Source: an uncultured Rhizobiaceae bacterium
GTDB lineage: Bacteria > Pseudomonadota > Alphaproteobacteria > Rhizobiales > Rhizobiaceae
DNA length: 64,000 bases
Assembly (NCBI GenBank): GCA_951813045.1
Contig: CATOTF010000002.1
Coordinates: forward strand, 4,092,001 to 4,156,000
Direction of reading: 5' to 3'
Part shown: positions 39,015 through 48,007 of the stretch, piece by piece
How the letters are laid out: each line of letters opens with the position of its first letter
Numbering within the stretch: position 1 is the first letter of the stretch
The notes under the pieces: model-generated
Told to the model about the DNA's origin: nothing
Databases searched by the model: none
What the model saw: the letters and a program-made list of their open reading frames with translations, nothing else
Position numbers and translations under genes: made by a program

Positions 39015-39445
39015 GAGATCAAAGGTTCCAGTTTTAGTTGGCCGGTCGCAGTATCACCGGAAAAGAACGGGTTAAAAGCGACCTCCCAAAGGTGGCCGTC
39101 AAAATCACCAAAATATCCGGAATAACCGCCCCAGAATACTTTCTCCGGCTTTTTCACCGGTGATGCTCCATTTGAAACAGCACGTTCGAAATAGGCATCA
39201 ACGGCGGCTTCGCTCTCCAGATTCACCGCAATCGATGAACCCCGAAACCCGCTGGATGTATTGTCCACGCCTGCATCTTCGGCGAGCGCCGCGCGCCCAT
39301 AAAGACCTAATACGATACTGTCCCCTTGCAAAAAGCTTACGCTGTCCTGGCTTGCCGTTGTATTCCGCCACCCCATCGCGGTGTAGAATGCCGTGGATGC
39401 TGTCAGATCATCGACACCTAAGGTGACGATTGAAATATTAGCCAT
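39011..39445 (-). CDS. VOC-superfamily (glyoxalase/bleomycin-resistance fold) protein
   Basis: The protein starts MANISIVTLGVDDLTASTAFYTA and ends with YSGYFGDFDGHLWEVAFNPFF, the two signature halves of a VOC-fold protein. I chose ATG 39445 (144 residues), which has AAAGGA upstream and leaves eight bases to the preceding gene. A longer frame would overlap that gene by 26 bases. The metal-binding histidine and glutamate near the end are present. Substrate unknown. Confidence 0.82.
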   Translation of the reverse strand: MANISIVTLGVDDLTASTAFYTAMGWRNTTASQDSVSFLQGDSIVLGLYGRAALAEDAGVDNTSSGFRGSSIAVNLESEAAVDAYFERAVSNGASPVKKPEKVFWGGYSGYFGDFDGHLWEVAFNPFFSGDTATGQLKLEPLIS

Positions 39446-39452
39446 ATCTCTA

Positions 39453-40358
39453 TTATCCTTTCCAGCCGTCTTCTTCATACATGCGGGTGAGTGCTACGCG
39501 ATAATCTGCCCAATTGTAGCTCATGCCAAGGGCCTTTTTTGACTTTGCGTTGGAGACTCGTTTGTTCTCTCCGTAAAAACTTCGTGCCATCGGAGACAGG
39601 TCGGCGGTTTCAAAATCAACTTCCGGCGGTAGCTCCAATCCCAACAATTGATGGACATGTGTGACGATGTCCTGAGGCGGTGCGGGTTCATTATCGGTAA
39701 TATTGAAAATACCAGACGCATTTATTTCTGCTGCCCGTTCCGCAGCCCCCGCGATATCCCCCACATGAATGCGGTTGAATACCTGATCCTTTTTGATCAG
39801 CCGCCGGGATTTTCCAAGACTTGCGTTGAGCAATGCGTTTCGCCCCGGCCCATAAATTCCCGACAGCCGAAATATCGAGATCGGTAGATTGAGCGCTTCT
39901 CCCGCGCCTATCCATTCAGCCTCAGCGCGCATCCTTTGCCGTGCGCGGGGGGAAGTGGGCTTCAGCTCCGCCGTTTCGTCAATCCATGCCCCGTCATGAT
40001 TGCCGTAAACTCCGACGGTTGACAGATAGAGCACCCACTCCAATTGCGGTGCGATTGCAGATAAGTCGTGATTCTGAAAAGCGGTGAGAACCGGGTCCAC
40101 CACTGCGTCGGGCGCCGCGGTATTTTCTTCGCGGGAAGGTGCAATTGAAACCACTAAATGAGTGGTTTGTTCGAGCGCCCCAAGAAATTCATCGCTGACA
40201 AATTCGCCGTCGAAGACAATTGGACGAATTCTGGCCTTTAAGATCGGGTCCACGCCGTCGGCACTGCGTGTTGTCCCCCAGACATCGATATTATTCTCGA
40301 TAAACCGCCTGCCGATTTCCGTTCCGGAAAACCCGCAGCCCAATATTCCCAGTTTCAC
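39453..40358 (-). CDS. SDR-family NAD(P)-dependent oxidoreductase (YeeZ-like)
   Basis: The 301-residue Rossmann protein begins MKLGILGCGFSGTEIGRRF, the dinucleotide-binding glycine motif. It contains YLSTVGVYGNHDGAW, RAEAEWIGAG and IFRLSGIYGPGRNAL, like extended SDR/epimerase proteins of the YeeZ type. The start is GTG at 40358, three bases after the queG stop, with AGGGAA upstream. Function unknown; the neighbourhood gives no clear hint. Confidence 0.85.
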   Translation of the reverse strand: MKLGILGCGFSGTEIGRRFIENNIDVWGTTRSADGVDPILKARIRPIVFDGEFVSDEFLGALEQTTHLVVSIAPSREENTAAPDAVVDPVLTAFQNHDLSAIAPQLEWVLYLSTVGVYGNHDGAWIDETAELKPTSPRARQRMRAEAEWIGAGEALNLPISIFRLSGIYGPGRNALLNASLGKSRRLIKKDQVFNRIHVGDIAGAAERAAEINASGIFNITDNEPAPPQDIVTHVHQLLGLELPPEVDFETADLSPMARSFYGENKRVSNAKSKKALGMSYNWADYRVALTRMYEEDGWKG

Positions 40359-40361
40359 GGT

Positions 40362-41441
40362 CTATTCCCTTTTTGATTTGGTCAATTTGTCCAGCGCCCA
40401 TTGAGCAGATTCATTGATAATCGGGTCCGGATCGTCAATCCATTTACGTATCGGATCAATGAGGTTGGTACAACGGGAATTACCGGCAGCAATGAGGCAA
40501 TTTCTAACGAACCGCGCGTGACCGATACGTTTGACCGGCGATCCCGAAAACCGTTTTCGAAAGGCTGCATCGTCCATTGACAGAAAATCCGCGAGGCTAA
40601 CTGACGACGCGTCACCCGGTGTCGCCAGTTTGGTTTCACGGGTGACCTGTGCAAATTTATTCCACGGGCAAACCGCAAGACAATCATCACAACCGTAAAT
40701 CCGATTGCCCATGGCTTCGCGGAATTCGACGGGTATCGGCCCTTTATTTTCGATGGTTAGATAGGAAATACAGCGCCGCGCGTCGAGCTTATACGGGGCC
40801 GGGAAAGCATCGGTCGGACAAATATCAAGACAATTGGCGCAACTGCCGCAATGGTCGATTTCCGCCGCATCCGGTGGCAGTTCCAGCGTCGTAAAAATAC
40901 TCCCGAGAAATAGCCACGAGCCAAACTCGCGTGACACGAGATTTGTGTGTTTACCCTGCCACCCAAGACCGGCCTGAACCGCCAGAGGTTTTTCCATGAC
41001 CGGGGCCGTGTCGACAAAAACTTTAACACTGCATTCCAAACCGCGTGATCTGGCCTGTGATACGAGTTTCGATGCAAGTGTTTTCAGCCTGCCTTTGATA
41101 ATATCGTGATAATCGCGGTTCCGCGCGTAGACGGATATGATACCGTTTTCTTTTTGCGTTAGCGCATCAAGTGGGTCCGTTTCCGGCCCGTAATTTACTG
41201 CCAGCATGATGACGCTTTTGGATTCACCCCATAAAACCTGCGGATCACAGCGCCGCTCAACCGTATCTTCCATCCAAGCCATGGAGCCGTGAAACCCGGA
41301 TTTAACAAAGTCTTTTAGAGCAGTTTTTGTGAGTTTGCTGGATGTTGCAGGGCTTATACCAATAGCGTCAAAGCCCAGCGATCTGGCGTCATCACGAAGG
41401 CGTTGAGTCAGTTTCTCGAAATGTTTTTCACGTTTTTTCAA
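40362..41441 (-). CDS. queG: Epoxyqueuosine reductase QueG
   Basis: QueG reduces epoxyqueuosine to queuosine in tRNA using cobalamin and two [4Fe-4S] clusters. The 359-residue protein has CGSCANCLDICPTDA and CDDCLAVCPWN for the clusters, ARRCISYLTIENKGPIP between them, and a HEAT-like C-terminal segment (PIRKWIDDPDPIINESAQWAL). The start is a TTG overlapping the fzlA stop (TTGA); no in-frame ATG exists nearby. Confidence 0.95.
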   Translation of the reverse strand: MKKREKHFEKLTQRLRDDARSLGFDAIGISPATSSKLTKTALKDFVKSGFHGSMAWMEDTVERRCDPQVLWGESKSVIMLAVNYGPETDPLDALTQKENGIISVYARNRDYHDIIKGRLKTLASKLVSQARSRGLECSVKVFVDTAPVMEKPLAVQAGLGWQGKHTNLVSREFGSWLFLGSIFTTLELPPDAAEIDHCGSCANCLDICPTDAFPAPYKLDARRCISYLTIENKGPIPVEFREAMGNRIYGCDDCLAVCPWNKFAQVTRETKLATPGDASSVSLADFLSMDDAAFRKRFSGSPVKRIGHARFVRNCLIAAGNSRCTNLIDPIRKWIDDPDPIINESAQWALDKLTKSKRE

Positions 41442-42127
41442 AAATCCAGATCAACATAATGGGAAACAGGCGGCATGCCCCTTAGCCGGTCTGCCAATAG
41501 GGGACGGAATGATGGGCGTGATTTCATCCGCGCGTACCAGTCTTTCAAATGGGCCTCTTCTCCCCATTCGATTTCACCCAGATAGTCGAGCACGGAAATT
41601 GCCGCCGCCGCCGATATATCCGCGTGGGTAATCTGATCCCCGGCCAGCCAGCTGCGGGTGGCCGCCAGCCAATCGAGATATTTGAGATGGTATTTGATAT
41701 TGGCGCGTGCGGCCCGTAGCGCCTGACTGTCAGGTGCACCGCCGCCTGCACTGACCGGCATTTGTCGTTTTGTCACTCGTTCATGTACCGCATACCGTGT
41801 GACTTCCGCTTCCAGTTTCACCAGTGTCCAGTCGACAAGCCGTCGCATTTCAGCCCTGCCGGAGGCGTCTTCTGGAAACAGGCGTTTATCACGTTTCAAC
41901 ACCCCCTGGGTTTCATCGAGATATTCGCCAATCGTCTGCGCGCCAACCACAGTCAGGTTTTCGTCCACCAAAATCGGTAGGGTTGCTGCCGGATTGAGCG
42001 ATAAAAACTCCTCCCGACGCTCCCATGTATTCTCTTCATGGAGCGTGAATTCCAGCTCGTATTCCGTCATCATTAGGCGAATGGCCCTTGAGCCCGCAGA
42101 AAGTGTGTTGTGATAAAGCGTTGCCAT
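41438..42127 (-). CDS. fzlA: GST-fold protein, probable FtsZ-binding FzlA
   Basis: The 229-residue protein has a glutathione S-transferase fold: LYHNTLSAGSRAIRLMM, LNPAATLPILVDE, the all-alpha C-terminal domain and GDQITHADISAAAAISVLDYLG. The end LKDWYARMKSRPSFRP and the C-terminal YVDLDF tail match what I recall of FzlA, a GST-like protein that binds FtsZ filaments and drives constriction in Caulobacter. Its place between queG and uppP supports this. A plain GST is the alternative. ATG 42127 is preferred over an upstream TTG. Confidence 0.72.
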   Translation of the reverse strand: MATLYHNTLSAGSRAIRLMMTEYELEFTLHEENTWERREEFLSLNPAATLPILVDENLTVVGAQTIGEYLDETQGVLKRDKRLFPEDASGRAEMRRLVDWTLVKLEAEVTRYAVHERVTKRQMPVSAGGGAPDSQALRAARANIKYHLKYLDWLAATRSWLAGDQITHADISAAAAISVLDYLGEIEWGEEAHLKDWYARMKSRPSFRPLLADRLRGMPPVSHYVDLDF

Positions 42128-42277
42128 CAAATATTTGATCCTGATTTGAGCAATCTGTTTTCCAGAATTTCGTCACCGAGAGGTTATTGCAATGGTTTAA
42201 TTGCTTGGCGATCCCCTCTATAGGGGGCGTTGAAAAAGGCGGCAAGTCAACCGAATCAAAGCCCTGGGGGTTCAACG

Positions 42278-43105
42278 GTGAGCATAGAACAAATTCTGGT
42301 TTTGGCGATTGTTCAGGGACTGACAGAATTCCTGCCTGTATCGTCTTCCGGCCACCTTATTCTGATCCCGGCATTCACCGGTTGGCAGGATCAGGGTGTT
42401 GTGACTGATGTCATGGTTCATGTTGGTTCCCTGTTTGCTGTTTTGGTCTATTTTTGGCGTGATGTGCTCAATCTTATTGGCGGAGCAATTGATCTTTTTA
42501 AAGGCAGGATCACACCCCATTCGCGCATGGCGACCTATATTGCCCTTGCCACCATCCCCGCCCTTGCATTTGGTGCCCTGTTGAAGTTTTCCGGCGCGTC
42601 GGCCGCCATCCGTGGCGTTGAAGTTGTGGCTTATGGCGCGATTTTCTTCGGCATTCTCATGTATGTCGCGGACGTGACGGGCGTCCGGTTAAAAAAAATG
42701 GAAGATATGACCTTGGCGCCCGCAATGATGATCGGGCTTGCCCAGGCGGTTGCGTTAATTCCTGGCACCAGCCGTTCCGGAATCACCATGACAGCGGCCC
42801 GATTCATGGGTTTTGAACGAGGCGAAGCAGCCCGGTTTTCGTTCTTGCTTGGAATTCCGGCTATTTCCGCCGCTGGTCTGTTCACGGCGTTGGAAGCGGT
42901 TGAATCCGGTGCAGGCGTTCCAGCTGACGCTTTATGGGCGGCGTTTTTTACGTTTTTTGCAGCGTTAGCCGCCATCGCGTTTTTAATGGCGCTGGTTAAA
43001 CGCACAACATTTCTGGTATTCGTGATCTACCGCATCGCGCTCGGCCTGCTACTGCTTGCAATGTTGTATGACTGGTTTCCGGGCATTCTACCGTCGCTTG
43101 CGTAG
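42278..43105 (+). CDS. uppP: Undecaprenyl-diphosphatase (UppP/BacA)
   Basis: UppP recycles undecaprenyl diphosphate to the monophosphate carrier for cell-wall synthesis. The membrane protein has the two signature regions: IVQGLTEFLPVSSSGHL near the N terminus and IPGTSRSGITMTAARFMGF in the middle. I prefer GTG 42278 (275 residues), which gives the standard N terminus and has GGGGG upstream. ATG-like starts back to 42230 would add 16 residues. It is divergent from fzlA. Confidence 0.95.
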   Translation: MSIEQILVLAIVQGLTEFLPVSSSGHLILIPAFTGWQDQGVVTDVMVHVGSLFAVLVYFWRDVLNLIGGAIDLFKGRITPHSRMATYIALATIPALAFGALLKFSGASAAIRGVEVVAYGAIFFGILMYVADVTGVRLKKMEDMTLAPAMMIGLAQAVALIPGTSRSGITMTAARFMGFERGEAARFSFLLGIPAISAAGLFTALEAVESGAGVPADALWAAFFTFFAALAAIAFLMALVKRTTFLVFVIYRIALGLLLLAMLYDWFPGILPSLA

Positions 43106-43191
43106 CGAAGATGTTGTTGAAGTGACGATCTGCATTGCCGAATTGAGGTCAATGTCAGTTCCAAGCTGATTTTACAAACTCGGCATGTCGT

Positions 43192-43371
43192 TTATTGAAT
43201 TGCATGGTACAGCACGTCGCGGACAATTCTTTCGTCATGCATTACGCTGATCGAAATAGTTGCGGGTAGAGTGAGGAAATCTTTTGCAAGTTTGGCGATC
43301 TCATTTCCTTCCTCATCACAAAAAGCCAGTCGGTGGATACTAATAATGGTTTCCTTTTCAACTTGGTTCAC
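43192..43371 (-). CDS. Small protein of unknown function (59 residues)
   Basis: A GTG at 43371 is preceded by AAGGAG seven bases upstream, one of the best ribosome-binding sites in the window. It opens a frame of 59 residues starting MNQVEKETIISIHRLAFCDE and ending RIVRDVLYHAIQ. The protein is acidic and of mixed character, with no signal peptide or membrane segment. I do not recognise a family. It lies 123 bases downstream of the yjhX-like gene on the same strand and could be its partner, but that is inference. Confidence 0.5.
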   Translation of the reverse strand: MNQVEKETIISIHRLAFCDEEGNEIAKLAKDFLTLPATISISVMHDERIVRDVLYHAIQ

Positions 43372-43494
43372 GTCGTTTCTCCTTGTGAACAATAGGTTTG
43401 AACACACCGCGCTTGCGATGTGAGATGTAGGTCCACCGCATCTTTGGGGTGCGGCTGACTGAAAGAAAGGTTGTTGTTATTGCTTCGCGCATTC

Positions 43495-43752
43495 TCATTT
43501 TTGGTTGAGTTGCGCGCGCACGGATTTAACCCCTAACAGCGATGCTCGGTAGGGACGTCCGTTTTTTGAGTGGATTAAGCGACGTTTCAAAAGGCGTTGG
43601 AAAACAGGAAGCGTACAGTCGGACAAAATATTGCCGTCGCGCGTATAACAGGTGACACGGTGTATTTTGCCGTTTGCTTGGCGCTCATGATGGATCGACC
43701 CACCAAGAGCAAGCTCGTGCAAAACACGCTGTTCGTGTTTTGAAATATTCAT
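43495..43752 (-). CDS. yjhX: YjhX-family protein (UPF0386, putative toxin)
   Basis: The 85-residue protein matches the YjhX family along its length: MNISKHEQRVLHELALGGSI, VTCYTRDGNILSDCTL, VFQRLLKRRLIHSKNGRPYR and GVKSVRAQL. In Escherichia coli YjhX was proposed as the toxin of the YjhX-YjhQ pair, where YjhQ is an acetyltransferase-like antitoxin. No yjhQ-like gene is here; the only small neighbour is the 59-residue frame downstream. It may also be a DNA-binding regulator, since part of the sequence looks like a winged helix. Confidence 0.85.
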   Translation of the reverse strand: MNISKHEQRVLHELALGGSIHHERQANGKIHRVTCYTRDGNILSDCTLPVFQRLLKRRLIHSKNGRPYRASLLGVKSVRAQLNQK

Positions 43753-44172
43753 TGAGTGTCTCGATTTTACGAAAGTACAAATACTGGTTCACTCAGCATC
43801 TCGCGCGAGTGTCCCTGTCGTTGCTGGTGTTCCCGAAACCTAGCTGGTCAGGAACGCGGGTTAGGCCCGATTCTCTTTCATAAAATCTCCATTACATGAG
43901 GCAAGCAACCTCGAGAATGCCAGGTCGTCAGAATTTGTTCCAAGGGAAGTCAAGCCTTGAGGATTGAACCTGTCTGGCCAGTCTGAAACAAATGAATTTG
44001 CTGCATGAAAGGAATGATCCAGTGAATCGTTTCTTTGCCCTACGCTGCGTTCGGTGCGGCCATATCCCATCTGACCGGGTGGTGACATTGTCGTGCCGGT
44101 AAATATTTCTACCTTGCCTCAAACAAAGGGTGGTATGGCGACCACAACACCAATTTCTTCACCCAATACGGG
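43753..44172. other. Non-coding stretch between yjhX and the first TRAP operon
   Basis: This 420-base region has no frame I can support. A 75-codon minus frame (43861-44088) has no ribosome-binding site and no recognisable motif. No tRNA, insertion-sequence end or terminator was seen. The yjhX promoter must lie in the part below about 43850. Confidence 0.5.
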
Positions 44173-45477
44173 CTATCGGTTCATCGTATCCGGTAGGAAG
44201 AGGGCAATCTGCGGAAAGACGACAATCATAATTATGCAAATCAACATGGCGAACCAGAACGGCCAGATTCCGCGGAATATCGTGTTCAAGGGCATGTCAT
44301 TTGCGATGCCTTTTACAACGAAGACGTTCACCCCGACGGGCGGTGAAATGAGACCCATTTCCAGACAAATCACCATCAACACACCGAACCAGATCATGTT
44401 GATCCCGAGCGGTTCAATGATTGGTTGAATGAGCGGTACTGTCAGAACCAGAATGGCAAAGCCTTCCAGAAACGTGCCCAGCACGATAAACATCAGCAGA
44501 AAGGCGATTACGATTTGCATGCCGGTGAAGCCCTGAGCTTCAATCCATTCTGCGATCGAAAAGGCGACGCCCGTGAAACCGACGAAGGTCTTGAACACAA
44601 ATGCTCCGAACAGGATGAGAAACAGTGTGCCGGAAGCCCGTAGGGTCGAAGCGAAGACGTCCTTTATGTTTTCCCACGTCAGTGCACCTCGAATGATTGT
44701 GACAATGAGCGCAAGAACGGCTCCAATACCCGCCGCCTCAACCGCCGAAAACACGCCAAGGTAAATGCCGCCGATGGTAAGAATAATAATGCCAAGTATC
44801 CAGGCGGCGCGCGCCAGAGCCCTAAATCTCTCAATCAGAGGCACGATGTTCGACGACTGGGGCGCTTTTTCGGGTGCGCGCTTCACCACGATCCAAATGG
44901 CTGCAATGAACAGGGCAGTCAGTAACAGGCCCGGCAGAACACCGGCCAGAAACAACCGTCCGATGCTTTCTTCAGTCAGGATGGCGTAGATCACGAACCC
45001 CGCAGACGGTGGAATGAGAATGCCCAGCGTGCCGCCGGCGGCGATCGATCCAGCCGCCAACCCGTCATCGTATTTGTAGCGCTGCATCTGAGGCAGCGAA
45101 ACCCGTCCCATCGTAACAGCAGCCGCCAGCGACGAACCCGATAGCGCCGAAAACCCGGCACAACCGACGATGGTCGCGGATGCCAGACCACCGCGAAAAC
45201 TGCCCAACCAGGAATGTGCAGCGTCATAAAGATCGCGGCTCATCCCTGAGACACCAGCCAGATTGCCCATGAGAACAAAAAGCGGGATGATGGTGAGCGG
45301 GTAGTCAGTAGCCTCGGAGAATATCTCGCCCGCGAGCGTTGGCAAGGCAGCCTGTGGTCTTATCAGATAGATGCCGACCGCACCCACCAACATCATCGTC
45401 AGCCCTACTGGCATACGAATGAAGAGCAATATAAACAGGACGGCAAAACCGAGCAGTGCAATCTCCGTGCCGCTCAT
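44173..45477 (-). CDS. TRAP transporter large permease (DctM type), system 1
   Basis: The 434-residue protein has about twelve hydrophobic segments and the DctM/TRAP-large signatures: LFILLFIRMPVGLTMML, the GCAGFSALSGSSLAAAVTMG loop, LGILIPPSAGFVIYA and LEMGLISPPVGVNVFV. It forms the sodium-driven translocation channel with the small permease. Its start overlaps the dctQ-type gene by four bases. The substrate is probably an organic acid, as for most TRAP systems. Confidence 0.94.
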   Translation of the reverse strand: MSGTEIALLGFAVLFILLFIRMPVGLTMMLVGAVGIYLIRPQAALPTLAGEIFSEATDYPLTIIPLFVLMGNLAGVSGMSRDLYDAAHSWLGSFRGGLASATIVGCAGFSALSGSSLAAAVTMGRVSLPQMQRYKYDDGLAAGSIAAGGTLGILIPPSAGFVIYAILTEESIGRLFLAGVLPGLLLTALFIAAIWIVVKRAPEKAPQSSNIVPLIERFRALARAAWILGIIILTIGGIYLGVFSAVEAAGIGAVLALIVTIIRGALTWENIKDVFASTLRASGTLFLILFGAFVFKTFVGFTGVAFSIAEWIEAQGFTGMQIVIAFLLMFIVLGTFLEGFAILVLTVPLIQPIIEPLGINMIWFGVLMVICLEMGLISPPVGVNVFVVKGIANDMPLNTIFRGIWPFWFAMLICIIMIVVFPQIALFLPDTMNR

Positions 45478-45986
45478 TGGTCAGCCAGATCGTTGGGATC
45501 AACTTCTGCGTTGAAGTGGACCAGTCCCGTGAACAGTTGAACCAGCAAGTGTAAGCAATAAAATGCGAACGCAAACCCGAGGACATAATAAAACGGCCAG
45601 TGTTCAATGCTTAAATTCTCGGTGATGCACGCTTTTTCGAAACCGCAAGCTTTTTTGAACAATGCATAACTCGCGGTCCCGGAAATACCGACCGCCAATA
45701 TCCGCATAATCAGATCTGTAAATCGTGTGACTTTACGCCCGAAGAGAAAGTCTATGACATTAACGCTGACATGGGACTCGTTTCGTGCGCCGAACACAAC
45801 AGACGCCGCAGCGACGATGGAGAGAATGACCACAGACATATCGCCGATCCCGAAAATCGGGTCGTTGAACCCGTAGCGCCAGATGACGGCGACCAGCGTC
45901 ACCATCATCAGGCAAAATACCCCAAAACCACCAACAGCCGCGACCGCAATTGCTGCGCGATTGAGCCACCTTTCGATCCTGTTCAC
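45474..45986 (-). CDS. TRAP transporter small permease (DctQ type), system 1
   Basis: The 170-residue protein has four hydrophobic segments and the usual features of the family: LVAVIWRYGFNDPIFGIGD and a basic loop before the third segment. The start is GTG at 45986, with GGAAAG just upstream. It lies 39 bases after the binding-protein gene and overlaps the large-permease gene. Confidence 0.9.
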   Translation of the reverse strand: MNRIERWLNRAAIAVAAVGGFGVFCLMMVTLVAVIWRYGFNDPIFGIGDMSVVILSIVAAASVVFGARNESHVSVNVIDFLFGRKVTRFTDLIMRILAVGISGTASYALFKKACGFEKACITENLSIEHWPFYYVLGFAFAFYCLHLLVQLFTGLVHFNAEVDPNDLADQ

Positions 45987-46025
45987 ACTTTCCAGCCCCT
46001 GTCAGGTTCAGCTTTCAAACCAAGG

Positions 46026-47030
46026 TCAGCCCCCAGCCAGCAGCGTCATAATCTCACCGATGGTGGAATCACCAGCTTTGCGTTCTTTTAGATCGATCAT
46101 TACGGCATCAATTTTGGCTTGAACCTTTTCCCGCTCGCCGGGCGCCCAGTCGACCAGTTCAACGCCGTTTTTTGTAGCCGCATCCAACCCGCCTTGGGCG
46201 GCACTGTCATAGGCAGTGCCAGCACCCATCGAAAGCGCGCTTCCAGCCACCTTATCAACTGCCGCCTTTTCTTCACTGGAAAGAGCATTGTATGTATCGT
46301 TGCTCATCAGCAGCACAAACGCCGAGCCTGAGCCCGGAAACCATGTGGTCACGTATTTGCCGGGCTCGTATAATTTGAACGAGCGAATGGCCGACGGGTC
46401 AATCATGATAGCGTCAATGACGCCGTTCGCCAGGTTCTGGTTGATCACGGTCACAGGTTGCGCAACCGGTGCTGCACCCAGAGCTTCTAAAAATGGTACG
46501 TCCGACTTAGATGTGACCCTGATCTTCATACCCTCAAGGTCAGACAGTTTTGTGACAGGCTTATCCTTGGTGATCAAAATAGCCGGCGCGTTCGCCCAAA
46601 GCGCGATGATCTTGGCGTTGTACTCTTTCTCCAAAACAGGACGGGCACGCTGCAATGCTTCGGTGCAACTCACTGCCGAGTCGCAAACCCCGGGTAGCCC
46701 GACGACATTGGTTTTGGGAAATACATCGGACGTGTAACCCGGCAGTGTAAATACGACGTCAGCGACACCATCAAGAAGGATGGAATATTGCTTCGGCGGT
46801 TTTTTGTTCAGCGCACCACCGGGATATTGTTTTACAGTTACCGAGCCGCCTGATGCAGCAGCAAGTTGTTCCGCAAACGGGGTGAACAAGCCCTTGTTCA
46901 TGGGATGTTTTGGCCCCATGAAATAGGCAAGACTCAACTCTTTTGCTTCGGAGGCCTTCGGCATTGCCGTTACAGCCGTGAGTGCTGCAACTAACGCAGC
47001 AGCTGTTGCCAGTTTCGAATATCTCGGCAT
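46026..47030 (-). CDS. TRAP transporter periplasmic binding protein (DctP type), system 1
   Basis: The 334-residue protein starts with a Sec signal peptide (LATAAALVAALTAVTAMPKASEA, cleavage near residue 29). It shows the DctP fold with the arginine-containing segment GMKIRVTSKSD expected to bind the substrate carboxylate, and PVTVINQNLANGVIDAIM. GGGAGAT lies upstream of the ATG. The gene follows the substrate-binding-fold gene by 104 bases and leads the P-Q-M operon. Confidence 0.92.
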   Translation of the reverse strand: MPRYSKLATAAALVAALTAVTAMPKASEAKELSLAYFMGPKHPMNKGLFTPFAEQLAAASGGSVTVKQYPGGALNKKPPKQYSILLDGVADVVFTLPGYTSDVFPKTNVVGLPGVCDSAVSCTEALQRARPVLEKEYNAKIIALWANAPAILITKDKPVTKLSDLEGMKIRVTSKSDVPFLEALGAAPVAQPVTVINQNLANGVIDAIMIDPSAIRSFKLYEPGKYVTTWFPGSGSAFVLLMSNDTYNALSSEEKAAVDKVAGSALSMGAGTAYDSAAQGGLDAATKNGVELVDWAPGEREKVQAKIDAVMIDLKERKAGDSTIGEIMTLLAGG

Positions 47031-47134
47031 TTTCTATCTCCCTTGCTCTTTCAACAGACGAGTATCCATCCGCATTTTGAAGGACAGGTCAAGTTTTAGA
47101 GGCTTGCCCGTCAAGATCACTTACGCGTTTGCAG

Positions 47135-48007
47135 TTATGTGTAAGAAACCACTGCATCTTCATAAACGCCATGTCCCATCGTTCCTTCAGGGAAGATGTT
47201 GCGTTCCGAAATCCAGGCGAATGAATCGTCGAACACTTCTTTCGAATAGGGTTCAAATACGATGCGCTCTCCCGGACCCCAGCGGCGGGTATCGATCTGA
47301 TCGTGATATTTTTCCGGAAATTCGTTACGGTAGTAGTGGGTGTAAAGCTCTGGCCGCAGGTCGATGTCGCGCTGCGCCCGTCTCAGTGCCCGATAATACT
47401 TCTGCACGTCTTCCGGGTCCGCATCGTGATTGACCGATCCGGCAATCATGAACGTGGAATCGATGATTTTGCGGAACCCCAATTGCTCGGCAAAATAATA
47501 AGGCCCGCTGAAGAGTGCAGCAGCTTGTACCTCACCTTCGATTAGCTTTTCCATACGTCCAAACAACATGCCGTCACCGAAGTTCAAATTGATCTGGTCC
47601 CCCGACATATATTGCTCCAGTACCTGGATCGTCGAGTAATGGCTCCCCGACTGGAAGCCAACGGAAATTGGAACGCCGGCAAGATCTTTCGGTGTTTTTA
47701 TGGGCGAGTCTGCTGGCACAAAAATTCCGGAGGGTGAAACGGAATAGGCGTCACCATACAGTTTGGCGTGACCGACCGAAGCCGCCACATTAACGGTCCA
47801 GTGGCAGGCGCAATTGACACTGGCTTCTCTTCCCTTCTCGAGGCTTTGGTAAGCTCCAACCTTTTCGGCTGTTTTGTGGTGCTGGCCACCAGTTGCGCGG
47901 ATGAACTCCTTGAACTCATGGTCAAGACCCTCATCAGCGAAGTAGCCTTTCTCTTCAGCCACCCATTCGTGCAGCCTGAAATGTGCTTCGATCAAAAACT
48001 TGCTCAT
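47135..48007 (-). CDS. Substrate-binding-fold protein (NMT1/THI5-like) without a signal peptide
   Basis: The protein (290 residues from ATG 48007, GGAGA upstream) begins MSKFLIEAHFRLHEWVAEEKGYFADEGL, the pattern of NMT1/THI5-like periplasmic binding proteins. No signal peptide precedes it. Later segments, FVPADSPIKTPKDLAGVPISVGF and KYYRALRRAQRDIDLRPELY, fit the same fold. It may be a cytoplasmic enzyme using this fold, as THI5 and some decarboxylases do, rather than a transport protein. It is divergent from the LysR gene and codirectional with TRAP system 1, so probably co-regulated. Confidence 0.7.
   Translation of the reverse strand: MSKFLIEAHFRLHEWVAEEKGYFADEGLDHEFKEFIRATGGQHHKTAEKVGAYQSLEKGREASVNCACHWTVNVAASVGHAKLYGDAYSVSPSGIFVPADSPIKTPKDLAGVPISVGFQSGSHYSTIQVLEQYMSGDQINLNFGDGMLFGRMEKLIEGEVQAAALFSGPYYFAEQLGFRKIIDSTFMIAGSVNHDADPEDVQKYYRALRRAQRDIDLRPELYTHYYRNEFPEKYHDQIDTRRWGPGERIVFEPYSKEVFDDSFAWISERNIFPEGTMGHGVYEDAVVSYT

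Noticed and set aside
43861-44088. 75-codon minus-strand open frame downstream of the first TRAP operon
   Set aside because: No ribosome-binding site and no motif; an overlapping second frame of similar length argues for chance.
47031-47134. Signal-peptide-encoding start for the substrate-binding-fold gene or extra gene in the spacer
   Set aside because: This spacer is downstream of that gene; the region upstream of its ATG (48008-48262) translates to a hydrophilic stretch without a signal peptide and lies over the LysR operator.
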